This document shows positions 1 to 8,840 of a DNA stretch of 64,000 nt, piece by piece. The position numbers were made by a program, and so were the translations under genes. The stretch covers positions 868,001 to 932,000 of the forward strand of contig NZ_WTYX01000002.1 in NCBI RefSeq assembly GCF_009827395.1. Direction: 5' to 3'. The DNA comes from Pontixanthobacter aquaemixtae. GTDB lineage: Bacteria; Pseudomonadota; Alphaproteobacteria; Sphingomonadales; Sphingomonadaceae. Positions within the stretch are counted from its first letter, which is position 1. Every line of letters begins with the position of its first letter. Under the pieces are notes generated by a model. The model was not told the DNA's origin and made no database searches. It saw nothing but the letters and a program-made list of their open reading frames with translations.

Positions 1-2
1 AA

Positions 3-233
3 AGAAGCGATGGCTCTCAGGTTGAAATACGGCCGCAGCGGCTGCGAATTGCGGGGCAAAAACAAAGGCGGGTTCTGGTCATTCTCAATGACCTCGCGCC
101 GGGAGAGGCCAAAACGGTGCGCGTTTGCGCGTCGCTGGCCAAGCAACAGGGGATTATCAATGCGCGTGTCTGTTCAGATTTGTCTGCTCGCCGTGTCGAT
201 CGCCGGGCTGTCGAGCCCGGTGATGGCAACTGA
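3..233 (+). CDS. C-terminal fragment of an unrecognised protein (5' end outside window)
   Basis: From the first bases, frame 3 is open for 76 codons to a TGA at 231-233, with no start required because the window begins inside it. The peptide alternates hydrophobic and polar residues in a beta-sandwich style (VLVILNDLAPGEAKTVRV), which loosely recalls pilus-assembly chaperone or immunoglobulin-like domains. That is an impression, not an identification. It overlaps the next gene by 74 nt in another frame, so one of the two boundaries may be wrong. Codon use is plausible for a real gene here. Confidence 0.4.
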   Translation, partial: RSDGSQVEIRPQRLRIAGQKQRRVLVILNDLAPGEAKTVRVCASLAKQQGIINARVCSDLSARRVDRRAVEPGDGN

Positions 234-567
234 CGGAATATTCCTGCCAGCGGCCCCGCGCGGTGCCGGGGGCGAGGATTCGATTGAAACGGCTGAGGGG
301 ACGCGTTGCCGCCAGTCGATCAATAGCAATGGTTCCTATCTCGATCTGGGACTGACCGGGCGCGCTTCGAAGCCGCTTACGCAGCCGCAGGCGCTGAACT
401 TGCCGTTCCTGCTCTCGCAGGATCGGGACAGTGAAATGCTTGCCTATGCGCGGGTGACGATACCGCTGGGCAAGAAGCCCCAGCGGATCGATTGTTCACG
501 GCTCTACGAATTGGAGATAACCCGGTTAAAGCGCGAGCTGGAACTTTTGCGGCTTGCTGCGGAGTGA
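160..567 (+). CDS. Secreted small protein of unknown function, C-terminal helix
   Basis: 135 residues. I chose the ATG at 160 because it gives a clean signal peptide (residues 1-23, ending SSPVMA) and has an AGGGGA ribosome site before it; the frame is also open upstream to position 10. The mature part contains two cysteines (TRCRQS and RIDCSRL) that could form a disulfide, a stretch ending RVTIPLG, and a charged C-terminal helix (ELEITRLKRELELL) that could be a short coiled coil. I do not recognise the family. It probably follows the truncated gene at 3-233 in one operon. A later ATG at 223 would shorten the overlap but lose the signal peptide. Confidence 0.55.
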   Translation: MRVSVQICLLAVSIAGLSSPVMATDGIFLPAAPRGAGGEDSIETAEGTRCRQSINSNGSYLDLGLTGRASKPLTQPQALNLPFLLSQDRDSEMLAYARVTIPLGKKPQRIDCSRLYELEITRLKRELELLRLAAE

Positions 568-586
568 CCGCGTTCCAGCTTCGGTT

Positions 587-1555
587 CTAATAGGCGAATT
601 TCTGACCGACCATTTGCTCGGAAATCGCCCATAGCTCGTCGGCCTTGGCGGGATCGAGCGCGTAGGATCGGACACCCGATTTCTCGTTCTCGTCGTCAAC
701 TGCGGAGACGTTGCAGTCTTCCAGATAGACGCCGCCTTTGCCCGCAAGATCGCTTGCCGTCGCCGCGACGCATGTGGTTGCGGCACCTTGCGGGATGGTT
801 TTGAAACCCGAGGGTGTTTCTCCATCGCTTTCGCCAGCGCTTTTCTTGAACCGCGACATCATCCATTCGCGGTCCTCGTCGGTCATATGCCGGCCAAGAT
901 TGGTCAAAATCCCGCCGGGATGCACGGCATAAGAATGGATGCCCTGATCCGCAAGGCGGCTTTCAAGACCGACGGAGAACTGGATATTGGCGGTTTTGGA
1001 CTGCCCGTATGCAGCCCATTTTTCATATTCGCGGCTTTCGTAATTCGGGTCATCGTGGTGAACCTCGTCAAAGAAATGGCCGCGTGACGACAGGTTGACG
1101 ATGCGCTTGTCGGTTCCGGCCAGCACCAGCGGCATCAGCAGATTGGTCAGCAGGAAATGGCCGACATGATTGGTGCCGAACTGCATTTCGAAGCCGTCGG
1201 CGGTGCGCATCAAGGGGCAAGCCATGACCCCGGCATTGTTGATCAGCAGATCAATCTTGTCGAACCGCTCGCCCGCTTCCTTGGCACATGCACGCACGCT
1301 GTCGAGCGAGGCAAGATCGCACAGGATGGTCTCGACCTTTTCGTTGCCGCTACCCTCTTTGATCGCCGCGGATGCTTCATCCAGCTTGGCTTGGTCGCGC
1401 GCGGCGATAACCACATGCGCGCCTTTGGCTGCCATGGCCCGGGCGGTTTCCTGCCCGAGTCCTGACGCACCGCCGGTGATGAAAGCGAGTTTGCCCGATA
1501 GATCGTGTCCCTCAAGGGCCTCATCGGCAGTGGTGGTTGCTCCAAACGTGCTCAT
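587..1555 (-). CDS. Short-chain dehydrogenase/reductase (SDR family)
   Basis: 322 residues, a typical classical-to-extended SDR length. Seen in the sequence: the NAD(P)-binding TGGASGLG motif at about residues 27-34, the NNAG motif at 106-109, the catalytic serine region VNLSS near 156, and the YxxxK pair in YGQSK (Y183, K187). The start at 1555 is preceded by GAGGGAG at good spacing; a longer start at 1588 is possible but lacks this. Overall it resembles the retinol-dehydrogenase/protochlorophyllide-reductase-like group of SDRs, which reduce or oxidise hydrophobic alcohols and ketones. The substrate cannot be read from sequence. It is a single gene, with the mechanosensitive-channel-like gene upstream on the same strand 111 nt away. 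Confidence 0.85.
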   Translation of the reverse strand: MSTFGATTTADEALEGHDLSGKLAFITGGASGLGQETARAMAAKGAHVVIAARDQAKLDEASAAIKEGSGNEKVETILCDLASLDSVRACAKEAGERFDKIDLLINNAGVMACPLMRTADGFEMQFGTNHVGHFLLTNLLMPLVLAGTDKRIVNLSSRGHFFDEVHHDDPNYESREYEKWAAYGQSKTANIQFSVGLESRLADQGIHSYAVHPGGILTNLGRHMTDEDREWMMSRFKKSAGESDGETPSGFKTIPQGAATTCVAATASDLAGKGGVYLEDCNVSAVDDENEKSGVRSYALDPAKADELWAISEQMVGQKFAY

Positions 1556-1666
1556 CGTGCTCTCCCTCAACTGGATCCAATCGCCCAAAGAAGAGGGGCG
1601 CAGGATTTCACCCCTACGCCCCTAACTTCTTTCAGCCCTCGATTGAAGGGCCGAGATGAATGCCGG

Positions 1667-2830
1667 TTATTTCTTCTTGTCCGACTCTTCCAGTTTTTTG
1701 GCCGCCCAATCGCGTCCGCCCAAGCCGAAAGCCAGTGCGCCGGCAACTGCCGTGCCGATCACCAATGCGCCGAAGGCCATGGCGACGATTTCCTCGCCGA
1801 CACCCATGTAGCTCAGACCCATGAAAGTGAAGATCAGCATGGTCGCATAGCGTACCAATTTAGACGCTGTGCTGCCTTCGCTGGCGCCGGCAACGAAGCT
1901 GCTCACCAAATTGGCGATCAGGAAGCCAACGCCGATGATGACTGCGCCGAAAACCACACTTCCACCCAGTTCGAGGATCTTATTGATGATCTCCGTCAGT
2001 TCAGGGAAGCCAAGCAGTCTGGTTGCGGCGATGGCGAAGAACAGAATGATTGCAACCTGCGCAACGCGGGCGATCACTGTCGATGCGCTTGTCCCTGCCG
2101 GCAGCAAGCCGGTCGCTTCTACCGATCGGTCAATGCCAAGTCCGGACAGAAGATCGGTTAGAATACCGACAACGAAGCGGCTGATCAGGAAACCAATGCC
2201 CAGCAGCAGGCCAGCAGCGATGATGTTCGGAATAGCTGCCAAGATCATGCTCAGCATTTCCGTTGCTGGAACCGAAACGGCTTCGATTTCAAGAATGCCC
2301 AACGCGCCAATCGCAACCGGGATGGCGATAAACACGTAGATGATCACACCCAGTGTCTTGCTTATCGTATTGTTGCCGGTGACGTTCTCGACGCCGCCTT
2401 TGGATGCCCATTTGTCGAGATCGAGCGTTTGCATCGCGGTCACCGCGATATCGCGCACGATGCCTGCGATCATCAGGCCGATGAACAGCAGCAGGCCCGC
2501 ACCAATCAGATTGGGCACAAGCGCCATAACATTGTTCAGCAAACTGTTGATCGGGCCGGCCACGCCATCAAGTTCAAAGACCTGAAGGATGCCGAGCAGA
2601 CCGAACAGCCAGATAAACAGCGATACGATTTTTCCCAGTGACATGCCGACGGAGTCACCGCTCGAAGTATCGCGCTGCAGCAGCGTCACGTTGTCTACCA
2701 GTTTCGCAAATGCCCATTTTGCGGCTTTTGCAAGAGCCCAAGTTACAATCAGGATGGCGATTGCCATCAAGATATCCTGCGCAATATCCATCGCCAGGAC
2801 TTGGTCGAACCTGTAATTTCCTAGTTGCAT
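1667..2830 (-). CDS. Mechanosensitive-channel-like membrane protein with conserved TM-helix repeats
   Basis: 387 residues, strongly hydrophobic. It starts with an amphipathic segment and TM1 (DILMAIAILIVTWALAKAAK), followed by several repeats of a glycine-rich helix such as LIGAGLLLFIGLMIAG, NIIAAGLLLGIGFLISR and VIIGVGFLIANLVSS. These match the conserved TM-helix repeat found in small-conductance mechanosensitive-channel relatives. No classical MscS beta domain is evident, so a gated channel is inferred from family resemblance only. It ends in a charged cytoplasmic tail (LEESDKKK). The ATG at 2830 has a G-rich ribosome site upstream. It is probably monocistronic and diverges from the asparaginase gene at 2971. 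Confidence 0.75.
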   Translation of the reverse strand: MQLGNYRFDQVLAMDIAQDILMAIAILIVTWALAKAAKWAFAKLVDNVTLLQRDTSSGDSVGMSLGKIVSLFIWLFGLLGILQVFELDGVAGPINSLLNNVMALVPNLIGAGLLLFIGLMIAGIVRDIAVTAMQTLDLDKWASKGGVENVTGNNTISKTLGVIIYVFIAIPVAIGALGILEIEAVSVPATEMLSMILAAIPNIIAAGLLLGIGFLISRFVVGILTDLLSGLGIDRSVEATGLLPAGTSASTVIARVAQVAIILFFAIAATRLLGFPELTEIINKILELGGSVVFGAVIIGVGFLIANLVSSFVAGASEGSTASKLVRYATMLIFTFMGLSYMGVGEEIVAMAFGALVIGTAVAGALAFGLGGRDWAAKKLEESDKKK

Positions 2831-2970
2831 TGTTCATATCCCCCAAAGAGCTATGCCCCAGCAATAGCATGTTCGGCGCGCAAACCGAAATTGTAAATTT
2901 GTAAACACTTGAAAAGTGGCGCGCGCAGATTGGGTCTGGCGCGCGCCGGAGTGCCTGCTAATTTGGCAGC

Positions 2971-4056
2971 ATGCGCTATTTGACCACCCTGTTCGCCTTT
3001 GTCGCCGCCGCCATGGCGCTCCCCGCTTTTGCCCAGGATCAGGGCGAAAATCCGAAATGGTCGATCGCCATTCATGGTGGCGCGGGCACGATGGACAAGG
3101 ACACAATGACGCCAGAGCAGCAGGCCGAATATAGAGCGGCGCTGCAGAACGCGCTCGATGCGGGGGCAGAAGTGCTCAGGAACGGCGGCACAGCGATGGA
3201 TGCGGTGAAGGCCGCTATCATGCCCATGGAAGATGATCCCAAGTTCAATGCCGGGCGCGGATCGGTATTCACTTGGGAAGGCGCGAATGAAATGGACGCC
3301 TCGATAATGGATGGCGCGACGCGTGAGGCAGGCGCGGTCACAGGCGTTCGCACGATCCGCAATCCGATCCTGCTTGCTGACGCGGTGATGCAGGATGGCC
3401 GCCATGTGTTCCTGAGCGGACTGGGCGCGGAAGAATTTGCCGATGGTGTCGGGCTGGAGCGCGCGGGCCCCGAATGGTTTGCCACTGAACATCGCAAGGA
3501 AGCGCTGGAGCGGATGAAGGCGCGCCAGCTCAGCGCTGCGGATGTGGACGCGAAGTTCGGCACAGTCGGCGCGGTTGTGCTCGACACGCATGGCAATATG
3601 GCAGCGGGCACTTCGACCGGTGGAATGACCGGCAAACGCTGGGGCCGGATCGGCGATTCACCGATAATCGGCGCGGGCAATTATGCCGACAACCGCAGCT
3701 GCGCGGTCTCTGCGACAGGGTCGGGTGAGTATTTTATTCGCGTGGGAGTGGCGCAGGAAATTTGCACGCGGCTGCGGATGGTTCGCCGCCATGCGTTGTT
3801 TGAAAGCGGCGGCAATCCAGAGCACGTTAAATGGTTGCAAGGCGAGAATTACGAACAGGTCATCGCCGATGCGGTGATGGCAGAAGTCAAAGAGCTGGGC
3901 GGGAGCGGCGGGATCATTCTTGTCACCCCCGAAGGAAGAGCGATCTTCAGTTTCAACACGCAGGGGATGTATCGCGGGAGAGCGTCGAGCGAAGGCGTGA
4001 ATGAAGTCGCGATTTTTGGGGAAGCTGGGGCTACCGCCAGCCCTGAAGAGAAATAA
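2971..4056 (+). CDS. Secreted isoaspartyl peptidase / L-asparaginase (Ntn hydrolase)
   Basis: 361 residues. A signal peptide (about 1-21, ending LPAFA) sends it to the periplasm. The body matches the type 2 asparaginase/isoaspartyl peptidase family: IAIHGGAGT near residues 33-40, NAGRGSVF near 93-100, and the autocleavage site FGTVGAVVLD, where Thr198 becomes the N-terminal nucleophile of the beta subunit. GTSTGGMTGKRWGRIGDSPIIG follows in two blocks, as is usual for the substrate loop. The family hydrolyses beta-aspartyl dipeptides and asparagine, and autocleaves into alpha and beta chains. It converges on the GNAT gene with only a 3-nt gap. Confidence 0.9.
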   Translation: MRYLTTLFAFVAAAMALPAFAQDQGENPKWSIAIHGGAGTMDKDTMTPEQQAEYRAALQNALDAGAEVLRNGGTAMDAVKAAIMPMEDDPKFNAGRGSVFTWEGANEMDASIMDGATREAGAVTGVRTIRNPILLADAVMQDGRHVFLSGLGAEEFADGVGLERAGPEWFATEHRKEALERMKARQLSAADVDAKFGTVGAVVLDTHGNMAAGTSTGGMTGKRWGRIGDSPIIGAGNYADNRSCAVSATGSGEYFIRVGVAQEICTRLRMVRRHALFESGGNPEHVKWLQGENYEQVIADAVMAEVKELGGSGGIILVTPEGRAIFSFNTQGMYRGRASSEGVNEVAIFGEAGATASPEEK

Positions 4057-4059
4057 CCA

Positions 4060-4527
4060 TCAGAGTTCCCGGCTCATGCACAGGCTGAATTCATCCGAAA
4101 CATAGTTCCCGAATGCGGGGCATTTGGAAAAGCCGTGCTTTTCATAAAGGCGTTGCGCCGGGAGAAATTCCTTGGTCCCGCCGGTTTCCAGCCCCAGCCA
4201 GCAATAGCCGCGCCGCTTTGCTTCGCTGACAAGATACAACAAAATGGCTTCGCCCGCGCCTTTACCGCGAAAGTCAGGGGCGGCGCGCATTGATTTGAGC
4301 TCTCCGCGATTGTCGCCAAGCTGCTTGAGCGCCCCGCACGCAGCGAGCGTTCCATCGGACCACGCCGAATAGAATGTGACATCGGCCTCGCGCAATCGCT
4401 CCACCGGCATGGCGTGGACCTGGCAGGCGGGCGACCATTGATACATTTCTTCAAGATGCAATGTCAGCAATGCATTGACCGCTTCGCCGGTTAGATCATC
4501 CTCGATAATGGTATAATCGGTGGTCAC
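4060..4527 (-). CDS. GNAT family N-acetyltransferase
   Basis: 155 residues. The acetyl-CoA-binding motif A is visible as DFRGKGAGEAIL (about 85-95), followed by the usual ERGYCWLGLETG-like strand and the YEKHGF motif near the C-terminus. It starts with GTG at 4527, which overlaps the TGA of the upstream RDD gene (GTGA), so translation is coupled. It is the last gene of the MoxR/DUF58/SpoIIM/RDD operon. The acetylated substrate is unknown; small-molecule or antibiotic-like amines are common for this group. The link to the rest of the operon may be only positional. Confidence 0.8.
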   Translation of the reverse strand: MTTDYTIIEDDLTGEAVNALLTLHLEEMYQWSPACQVHAMPVERLREADVTFYSAWSDGTLAACGALKQLGDNRGELKSMRAAPDFRGKGAGEAILLYLVSEAKRRGYCWLGLETGGTKEFLPAQRLYEKHGFSKCPAFGNYVSDEFSLCMSREL

Positions 4528-5444
4528 GAGAATTTGTCCGCTTTGCGATTGCCAAACCGCATGCCGGTTTCCAGCCGGGCGCGCAGCTGTCCGTAAAACG
4601 CCTCTAGGAATGCGCGTTCATCACCAGCGCCGGCGTTCCAGCCGATCTTGTAGCAAATGGTTTCGGCCACCGCCTGCAGCGCTTCGGGCCGTCCGTCGCG
4701 CAAGACGCGTTCAAGCGTTTGCAGTTCGTATTCGCCATAGACCGAGAGTTCTTCGTCGCCAAAGCGGTATTCCGCACCGGTGATCGCGCTCGATCCATGT
4801 GCGACCGCGCCTTCGGTGGAAAGTGTCGCAGCCAGTTTCTGCTTTGGCGCATCGAGCACCCATGTGCCCGCGATCAAGTCTCCGGCGCGCATCGAATCCT
4901 TGTTGAAAAACGGGAACAGCATGAAGACGAGGGACCACAGCAGGCCCGCCCACCCGGCGGCCCCGCTTTCCCCGCTCGGCGCCAGCAGCAACAGCACCAG
5001 TGGCAGGAACAGCTCGATATCGCGTAGCAGGTTGCGCGCGACAATAGCCTCCGGCGTTAAACGCCCGCCATCGCGCGAGGCAACGCGGATGCCCGTGAGC
5101 CGTTTGCCCGGCGTTGCGCCGCGCGGCCCCATTTCAAACAGCATGAAATAGCCGTTCCACGCGAAGAACCACATCAGCGACCAGACGACGAACAGGAATT
5201 CTCCCGAACCTGGCAGCCCGTTCACTTCCTGCTCGACAAAAGTCCCTGCAGCGATCCAGATCAGGATCAATGTCAGCGTGATTGTCGTGACCGACAGAAT
5301 CGTAAAGTCTAGCATCAGCGCGCCCGCGCGCGACCCGCGCGAGGCAATCGTCAGCGGCAGAGACACTCCCTCCGGTGTCACCATCAAGCGCTGCTTGCGC
5401 GCCTTGCGTTCACGTATTTGCGAGGGGAGGTAGGCAGAGCTCAT
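4524..5444 (-). CDS. RDD domain membrane protein
   Basis: 306 residues. An N-terminal RDD domain (about 30-200) shows the arginine and aspartate of the first helix (SRAGALMLDFTIL), a GPRGATPGKRLTGIRV loop and several membrane segments. The C-terminal third (about 215-306) is soluble and rich in charged residues. The true start is the ATG at 5444, overlapping the TGA of the SpoIIM-like gene (ATGA); the open frame extends further upstream only as a shadow. RDD proteins are membrane proteins of unclear role, some proposed as ion transporters. In this operon type it accompanies MoxR and DUF58 genes. Confidence 0.8.
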   Translation of the reverse strand: MSSAYLPSQIRERKARKQRLMVTPEGVSLPLTIASRGSRAGALMLDFTILSVTTITLTLILIWIAAGTFVEQEVNGLPGSGEFLFVVWSLMWFFAWNGYFMLFEMGPRGATPGKRLTGIRVASRDGGRLTPEAIVARNLLRDIELFLPLVLLLLAPSGESGAAGWAGLLWSLVFMLFPFFNKDSMRAGDLIAGTWVLDAPKQKLAATLSTEGAVAHGSSAITGAEYRFGDEELSVYGEYELQTLERVLRDGRPEALQAVAETICYKIGWNAGAGDERAFLEAFYGQLRARLETGMRFGNRKADKFS

Positions 5445-6502
5445 ATTTCGGCCTCCTTCTTCTCGCGGCCGAATGCGAAGAAATAGGTGATCCAGAAAAT
5501 CAGCATGAACACGCCAATGATTGCGCGCGCTTCCGTTCCGGCCAGTTGACGGGGGAAGGCTTCGAGAAGCGCGGCAAAGACCAACATCAACACGACGCCG
5601 ATCATAACTTGCGCCGCGCGTTGCCCGCTCTCTGCCGCTGCTGCGACAATTGATTGATGGCCCGGGAAGGCCATTTTGCGCCCGATATGCATGCCCGCAG
5701 CCCCTGCAAGCAGGATGGCGAACAGCTCGGTCGTGCCGTGCACGCTGAGCCATGCGACGAATTCCCATGCCAGGTCCTGACTGGAAAACAGCCACAGCAT
5801 CGCGCCAAGCACCGCCATGTTGTGAACCAGCAGCATCAGCGATGGGATGCCAAAGGCAAAACCAAGCGCGAAGGCAAGGATCGAAACGCCCGCATTGTTG
5901 GTGAAAAGCTGCGCTGCGAAGGCGGACATGCCGCTGGCGCTGTCTTCTACCTTCAAGCTTTCGAGCAGCACTTCGCGGCTGGCCCCGGGAACGCGCGAGT
6001 CAGCAAATTGTGTGGGGACCAAGGAATAATACCATTCCTGGTCGCGCGACACCAAGAGCCAGCCGGTAATCGTGCCAGCCACCATCACAAATAGAGCGAT
6101 GCAGATATCCAGCCAGATTTCCTGAATCGCCCGGCTGAGATTGCCGCCAAGGAATTTGCGCAGCCATGCGATCAGGCCCTGGCGCGGGCCGTAAACTTGA
6201 AACCATGCCCGCTGGACCAGCGATTCAAGATAGCTGAGCGTGGCTGAATCGAGCGATGTCTCTCGCGCCACCGCAAGACTGGACGCGGCCATCCTGTATA
6301 GCGTGGGTAAGGCCAGCACATCTTCGTCCGACAATTTGCGCAATCGGCCCTTTTCCAGCCGGGTGAGAATATCTTCGAGCCGCTTCCATTCGCTTTCGCG
6401 CTGTAGCCGGAATTTGTCGGACCTAAGCGCAGCGGCTTCGATATCGGGCGCGGCGTCGATTTCCGGCTTGCGGCTGAACATGCTGAGCGTTGGCGCTTTC
6501 AT
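5441..6502 (-). CDS. SpoIIM-like (stage II sporulation protein M family) membrane protein
   Basis: 353 residues. A basic cytoplasmic N-terminus (about 1-120) is followed by TM segments near 130-150 (IALFVMVAGTITGWLLVS), 205-240 (NNAGVSILAFALGFAFGIP) and toward the C-terminus (AIIGVFMLIFWITYFFAFG). The central HGTTELFAILLAGAAG motif is characteristic of the SpoIIM/DUF95 family. In non-spore-formers the family sits in MoxR-DUF58 operons and is thought to be a membrane partner or transporter; the function is not established. The ATG at 6502 overlaps the DUF58 stop (ATGA), and its own stop overlaps the RDD start. Confidence 0.8.
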   Translation of the reverse strand: MKAPTLSMFSRKPEIDAAPDIEAAALRSDKFRLQRESEWKRLEDILTRLEKGRLRKLSDEDVLALPTLYRMAASSLAVARETSLDSATLSYLESLVQRAWFQVYGPRQGLIAWLRKFLGGNLSRAIQEIWLDICIALFVMVAGTITGWLLVSRDQEWYYSLVPTQFADSRVPGASREVLLESLKVEDSASGMSAFAAQLFTNNAGVSILAFALGFAFGIPSLMLLVHNMAVLGAMLWLFSSQDLAWEFVAWLSVHGTTELFAILLAGAAGMHIGRKMAFPGHQSIVAAAAESGQRAAQVMIGVVLMLVFAALLEAFPRQLAGTEARAIIGVFMLIFWITYFFAFGREKKEAEI

Positions 6503-7827
6503 CCGATTGCTCCCCGCCGTTTTATGTCGAGATAGGAATCGATCAGCCGGTACCCGATCTGGTCCCAAGGCGCTTCGATAATGTCGACTCCCATCTGGCG
6601 AAGCCGCTGCAAGACCAGCGCACGCTGCCGGTTTAGCGTATCGGCGGTTACCGCCACTGCCAGACTGTCGAGCGTGTTGGGTTCGGCCTGCGCCAGCTCG
6701 CTGAGCTCTGCGTCTTCGATTGTCACGAACAGAACCAGATGTTTCTCGACCAGACGGCCCACGCTTTCGATCATCATTTCCGCACCGGTCGGGTCGGTGA
6801 AATCCGTGAACAGGATGATCAGCGAGCGGCGCTGAAGCCGCGCGGTGAGCGATGCGAGAGCCAGCGTGAAATTGGGCTCTTCAGAGTGGTAGTCCAAACC
6901 CGCTGCGGCCGATTGCAATTGGTAAAATGCGCGCGTGTCGCCCACAAAGGGGGTCATCACTTCGGGGCGCTGGGCAAATCCGAACAGCGATACCCGGTCG
7001 CCGCCTTTGAGCGCGACATAGGATGCGGTGAGAGCTGCTGTGACCGCACGATCAATGCGCGGCAGGCCTTCCACCGGTTCGCACATCGACAGGCCGCAAT
7101 CGAAAGCGAATACGATCTGGTTGTTGCGCTCGCTTTCATTTTCGCGGGCGTAAAGATTGGTATGGCGCGCGCTGGCTTTCCAGTCGATCCGGCGGCGATC
7201 CATGCCCGATTCATACTCGCTCAAGGCTTCGAATTGGGTGCCTTCCCCGCGAATACGCCGCGCGATCAGGCCGAATTGCGCATCGCGCAGATAGTTTTGC
7301 AATTCGGGTGACCGGATCGGTGAAAGATCGGGCCAGATGCGCACTTCCTGATCCACATCATGCGTGATTTGCCGTGCGCCCAGCCCAAGCGGACCTGTCC
7401 AGCGGAGCCACATCTGGCTGATTTGCGCGGTTCCGCGCCGTGTCGGAACGGGTTCGGCGACGCCGTGCCAGCTATCGGTTGCACGATCAAATTGTAGCGC
7501 GGTTTCAATCCGCCCGTCTTCTTCCAGCCGGGTGTCGACTTGCACCGCGGCTTCAGGAGCGGAATTGCTTGCGCGTCCGGCAAATTCTGCGGCCACCACC
7601 AGCTTTGTCGGTTCGCCGATCTCGCAATCGGATTCGGCCAAAACGCTCCAGTCCTTGAGCCTTCCTGCGAGCGCGCCATCGAGCACCACCAGCACCAGCA
7701 AAGCGACTGCCGCTGCGGGTACAAACAGCCATGCATCGGGCGCGGTTGCGGCGATGACAATCGCGACCGGCGCGGCCAGAGCCGTCAACCATGCCGCGCG
7801 GGCTGTGGGGAGGATGGGGAAGGTCAA
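6499..7827 (-). CDS. DUF58 domain protein (vWA-like, MoxR operon)
   Basis: 442 residues with two N-terminal membrane segments (about 8-50) and a DUF58 domain marked by RRIDWKASARHTNLY near 215-230. A von Willebrand factor A-like fold follows, with FAFDCGLSM carrying a DxxxS-type metal site and ILFTDFTDP. The family typically partners with a MoxR AAA+ ATPase, whose gene is just upstream, in maturation or assembly of other proteins, often at the envelope. It begins with TTG at 7827 preceded by AGGA; 35 nt separate it from moxR. Downstream it overlaps the SpoIIM gene. Target proteins in this organism are unknown. Confidence 0.85.
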   Translation of the reverse strand: MTFPILPTARAAWLTALAAPVAIVIAATAPDAWLFVPAAAVALLVLVVLDGALAGRLKDWSVLAESDCEIGEPTKLVVAAEFAGRASNSAPEAAVQVDTRLEEDGRIETALQFDRATDSWHGVAEPVPTRRGTAQISQMWLRWTGPLGLGARQITHDVDQEVRIWPDLSPIRSPELQNYLRDAQFGLIARRIRGEGTQFEALSEYESGMDRRRIDWKASARHTNLYARENESERNNQIVFAFDCGLSMCEPVEGLPRIDRAVTAALTASYVALKGGDRVSLFGFAQRPEVMTPFVGDTRAFYQLQSAAAGLDYHSEEPNFTLALASLTARLQRRSLIILFTDFTDPTGAEMMIESVGRLVEKHLVLFVTIEDAELSELAQAEPNTLDSLAVAVTADTLNRQRALVLQRLRQMGVDIIEAPWDQIGYRLIDSYLDIKRRGAIG

Positions 7828-7862
7828 ATTGCTATCCTGGTTCGCCTATTCTCGGTGTGTGC

Positions 7863-8840
7863 TCAGCGCGGCGCTTCGGTGTTTTCGACCAGCTCGCCGA
7901 CCAGTGCTTCCATCTCGCGGCCCTCGATTTCGGCAGCGGGGCTGAGCGCGAGGCGGTGGCGCAGCACCGCAACTGCCAGCGCTTTCACATCATCCGGGAT
8001 GACATAGTCGCGCCCGGCCAATGCGGCGCGCGCGCGCGATGCACCGGCCAGCAGCACCGCCGCACGCGGGCTTGCCCCGCTCGACAGATCGGCGTTTTCG
8101 CGGGTGGCGCGGATCAACCGCACGATATAATTGGTGATTTCATCGGACACGGTGATCGCATTCAATGCTTCGCCAGCCGCAGCGATTTTTGCCGCATCGA
8201 CCACTGGCTTGATCCCGAAATCGCTGGCGCTTTGCGGGCCGCGCTTGTCGCCAAAGCGGGCAATGATCGCTGTTTCCTCTTCCTCGCTCGGGTAATCGAC
8301 CAGCAGCTTGAACAGGAAACGGTCGAGCTGCGCTTCGGGCAACGGATAGACCCCTTGGTTCTCGATCGGATTTTGCGTTGCAACCACCATGAAGCGATCC
8401 GGCAGCGCGTGCGTTTCACCATCCAGCGTGACGCGGCGTTCCTGCATCGCTTCCAGCAAGGCAGCCTGCGTTTTGGGCGGTGTCCGGTTGATCTCGTCAG
8501 CCAGCAGCAATTCGCAAAAGATCGGCCCGCGCGTCAGCGTGAATGTGCTGGTCTGGAAGTTGAACAGGTTGGAGCCGAGAATATCGCCGGGCAGAAGGTC
8601 GGGCGTGAACTGGATGCGCCCAAAATCAAGGCCGAGTGCGTGGCTGAAACACTGCGCGAGGAAAGTCTTCGCCGTTCCCGGCGGGCCTTCGAGCAGAACG
8701 TGCCCCTGGCTGAGCAAGGCGATCAGCAAGTGATCGACGGTTTCGGTCTGTCCGACCACCGCCTTTGCAACCTCGCCGCGAATGGCATCGGCCAGATTGC
8801 GGACATCGTCGAGCGCCATGGCGCCTGTTGTCTCGGTCAT
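7863..8840 (-). CDS. MoxR-family AAA+ ATPase
   Basis: 325 residues. Walker A is [10 protein letters not shown] (about 51-60), Walker [13 protein letters not shown] (about 112-123), and sensor region [20 protein letters not shown] is present in two adjoining pieces, all diagnostic of the MoxR subfamily. A C-terminal lid domain carries [16 protein letters not shown]. MoxR ATPases act as chaperone-like remodelers together with vWA or DUF58 proteins. The ATG at 8840 overlaps the stop of the DUF4350 gene by 4 nt, so it is translated as the third gene of the minus-strand operon that starts near 10782. Confidence 0.9.
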   Translation of the reverse strand: MTETTGAMALDDVRNLADAIRGEVAKAVVGQTETVDHLLIALLSQGHVLLEGPPGTAKTFLAQCFSHALGLDFGRIQFTPDLLPGDILGSNLFNFQTSTFTLTRGPIFCELLLADEINRTPPKTQAALLEAMQERRVTLDGETHALPDRFMVVATQNPIENQGVYPLPEAQLDRFLFKLLVDYPSEEEETAIIARFGDKRGPQSASDFGIKPVVDAAKIAAAGEALNAITVSDEITNYIVRLIRATRENADLSSGASPRAAVLLAGASRARAALAGRDYVIPDDVKALAVAVLRHRLALSPAAEIEGREMEALVGELVENTEAPR

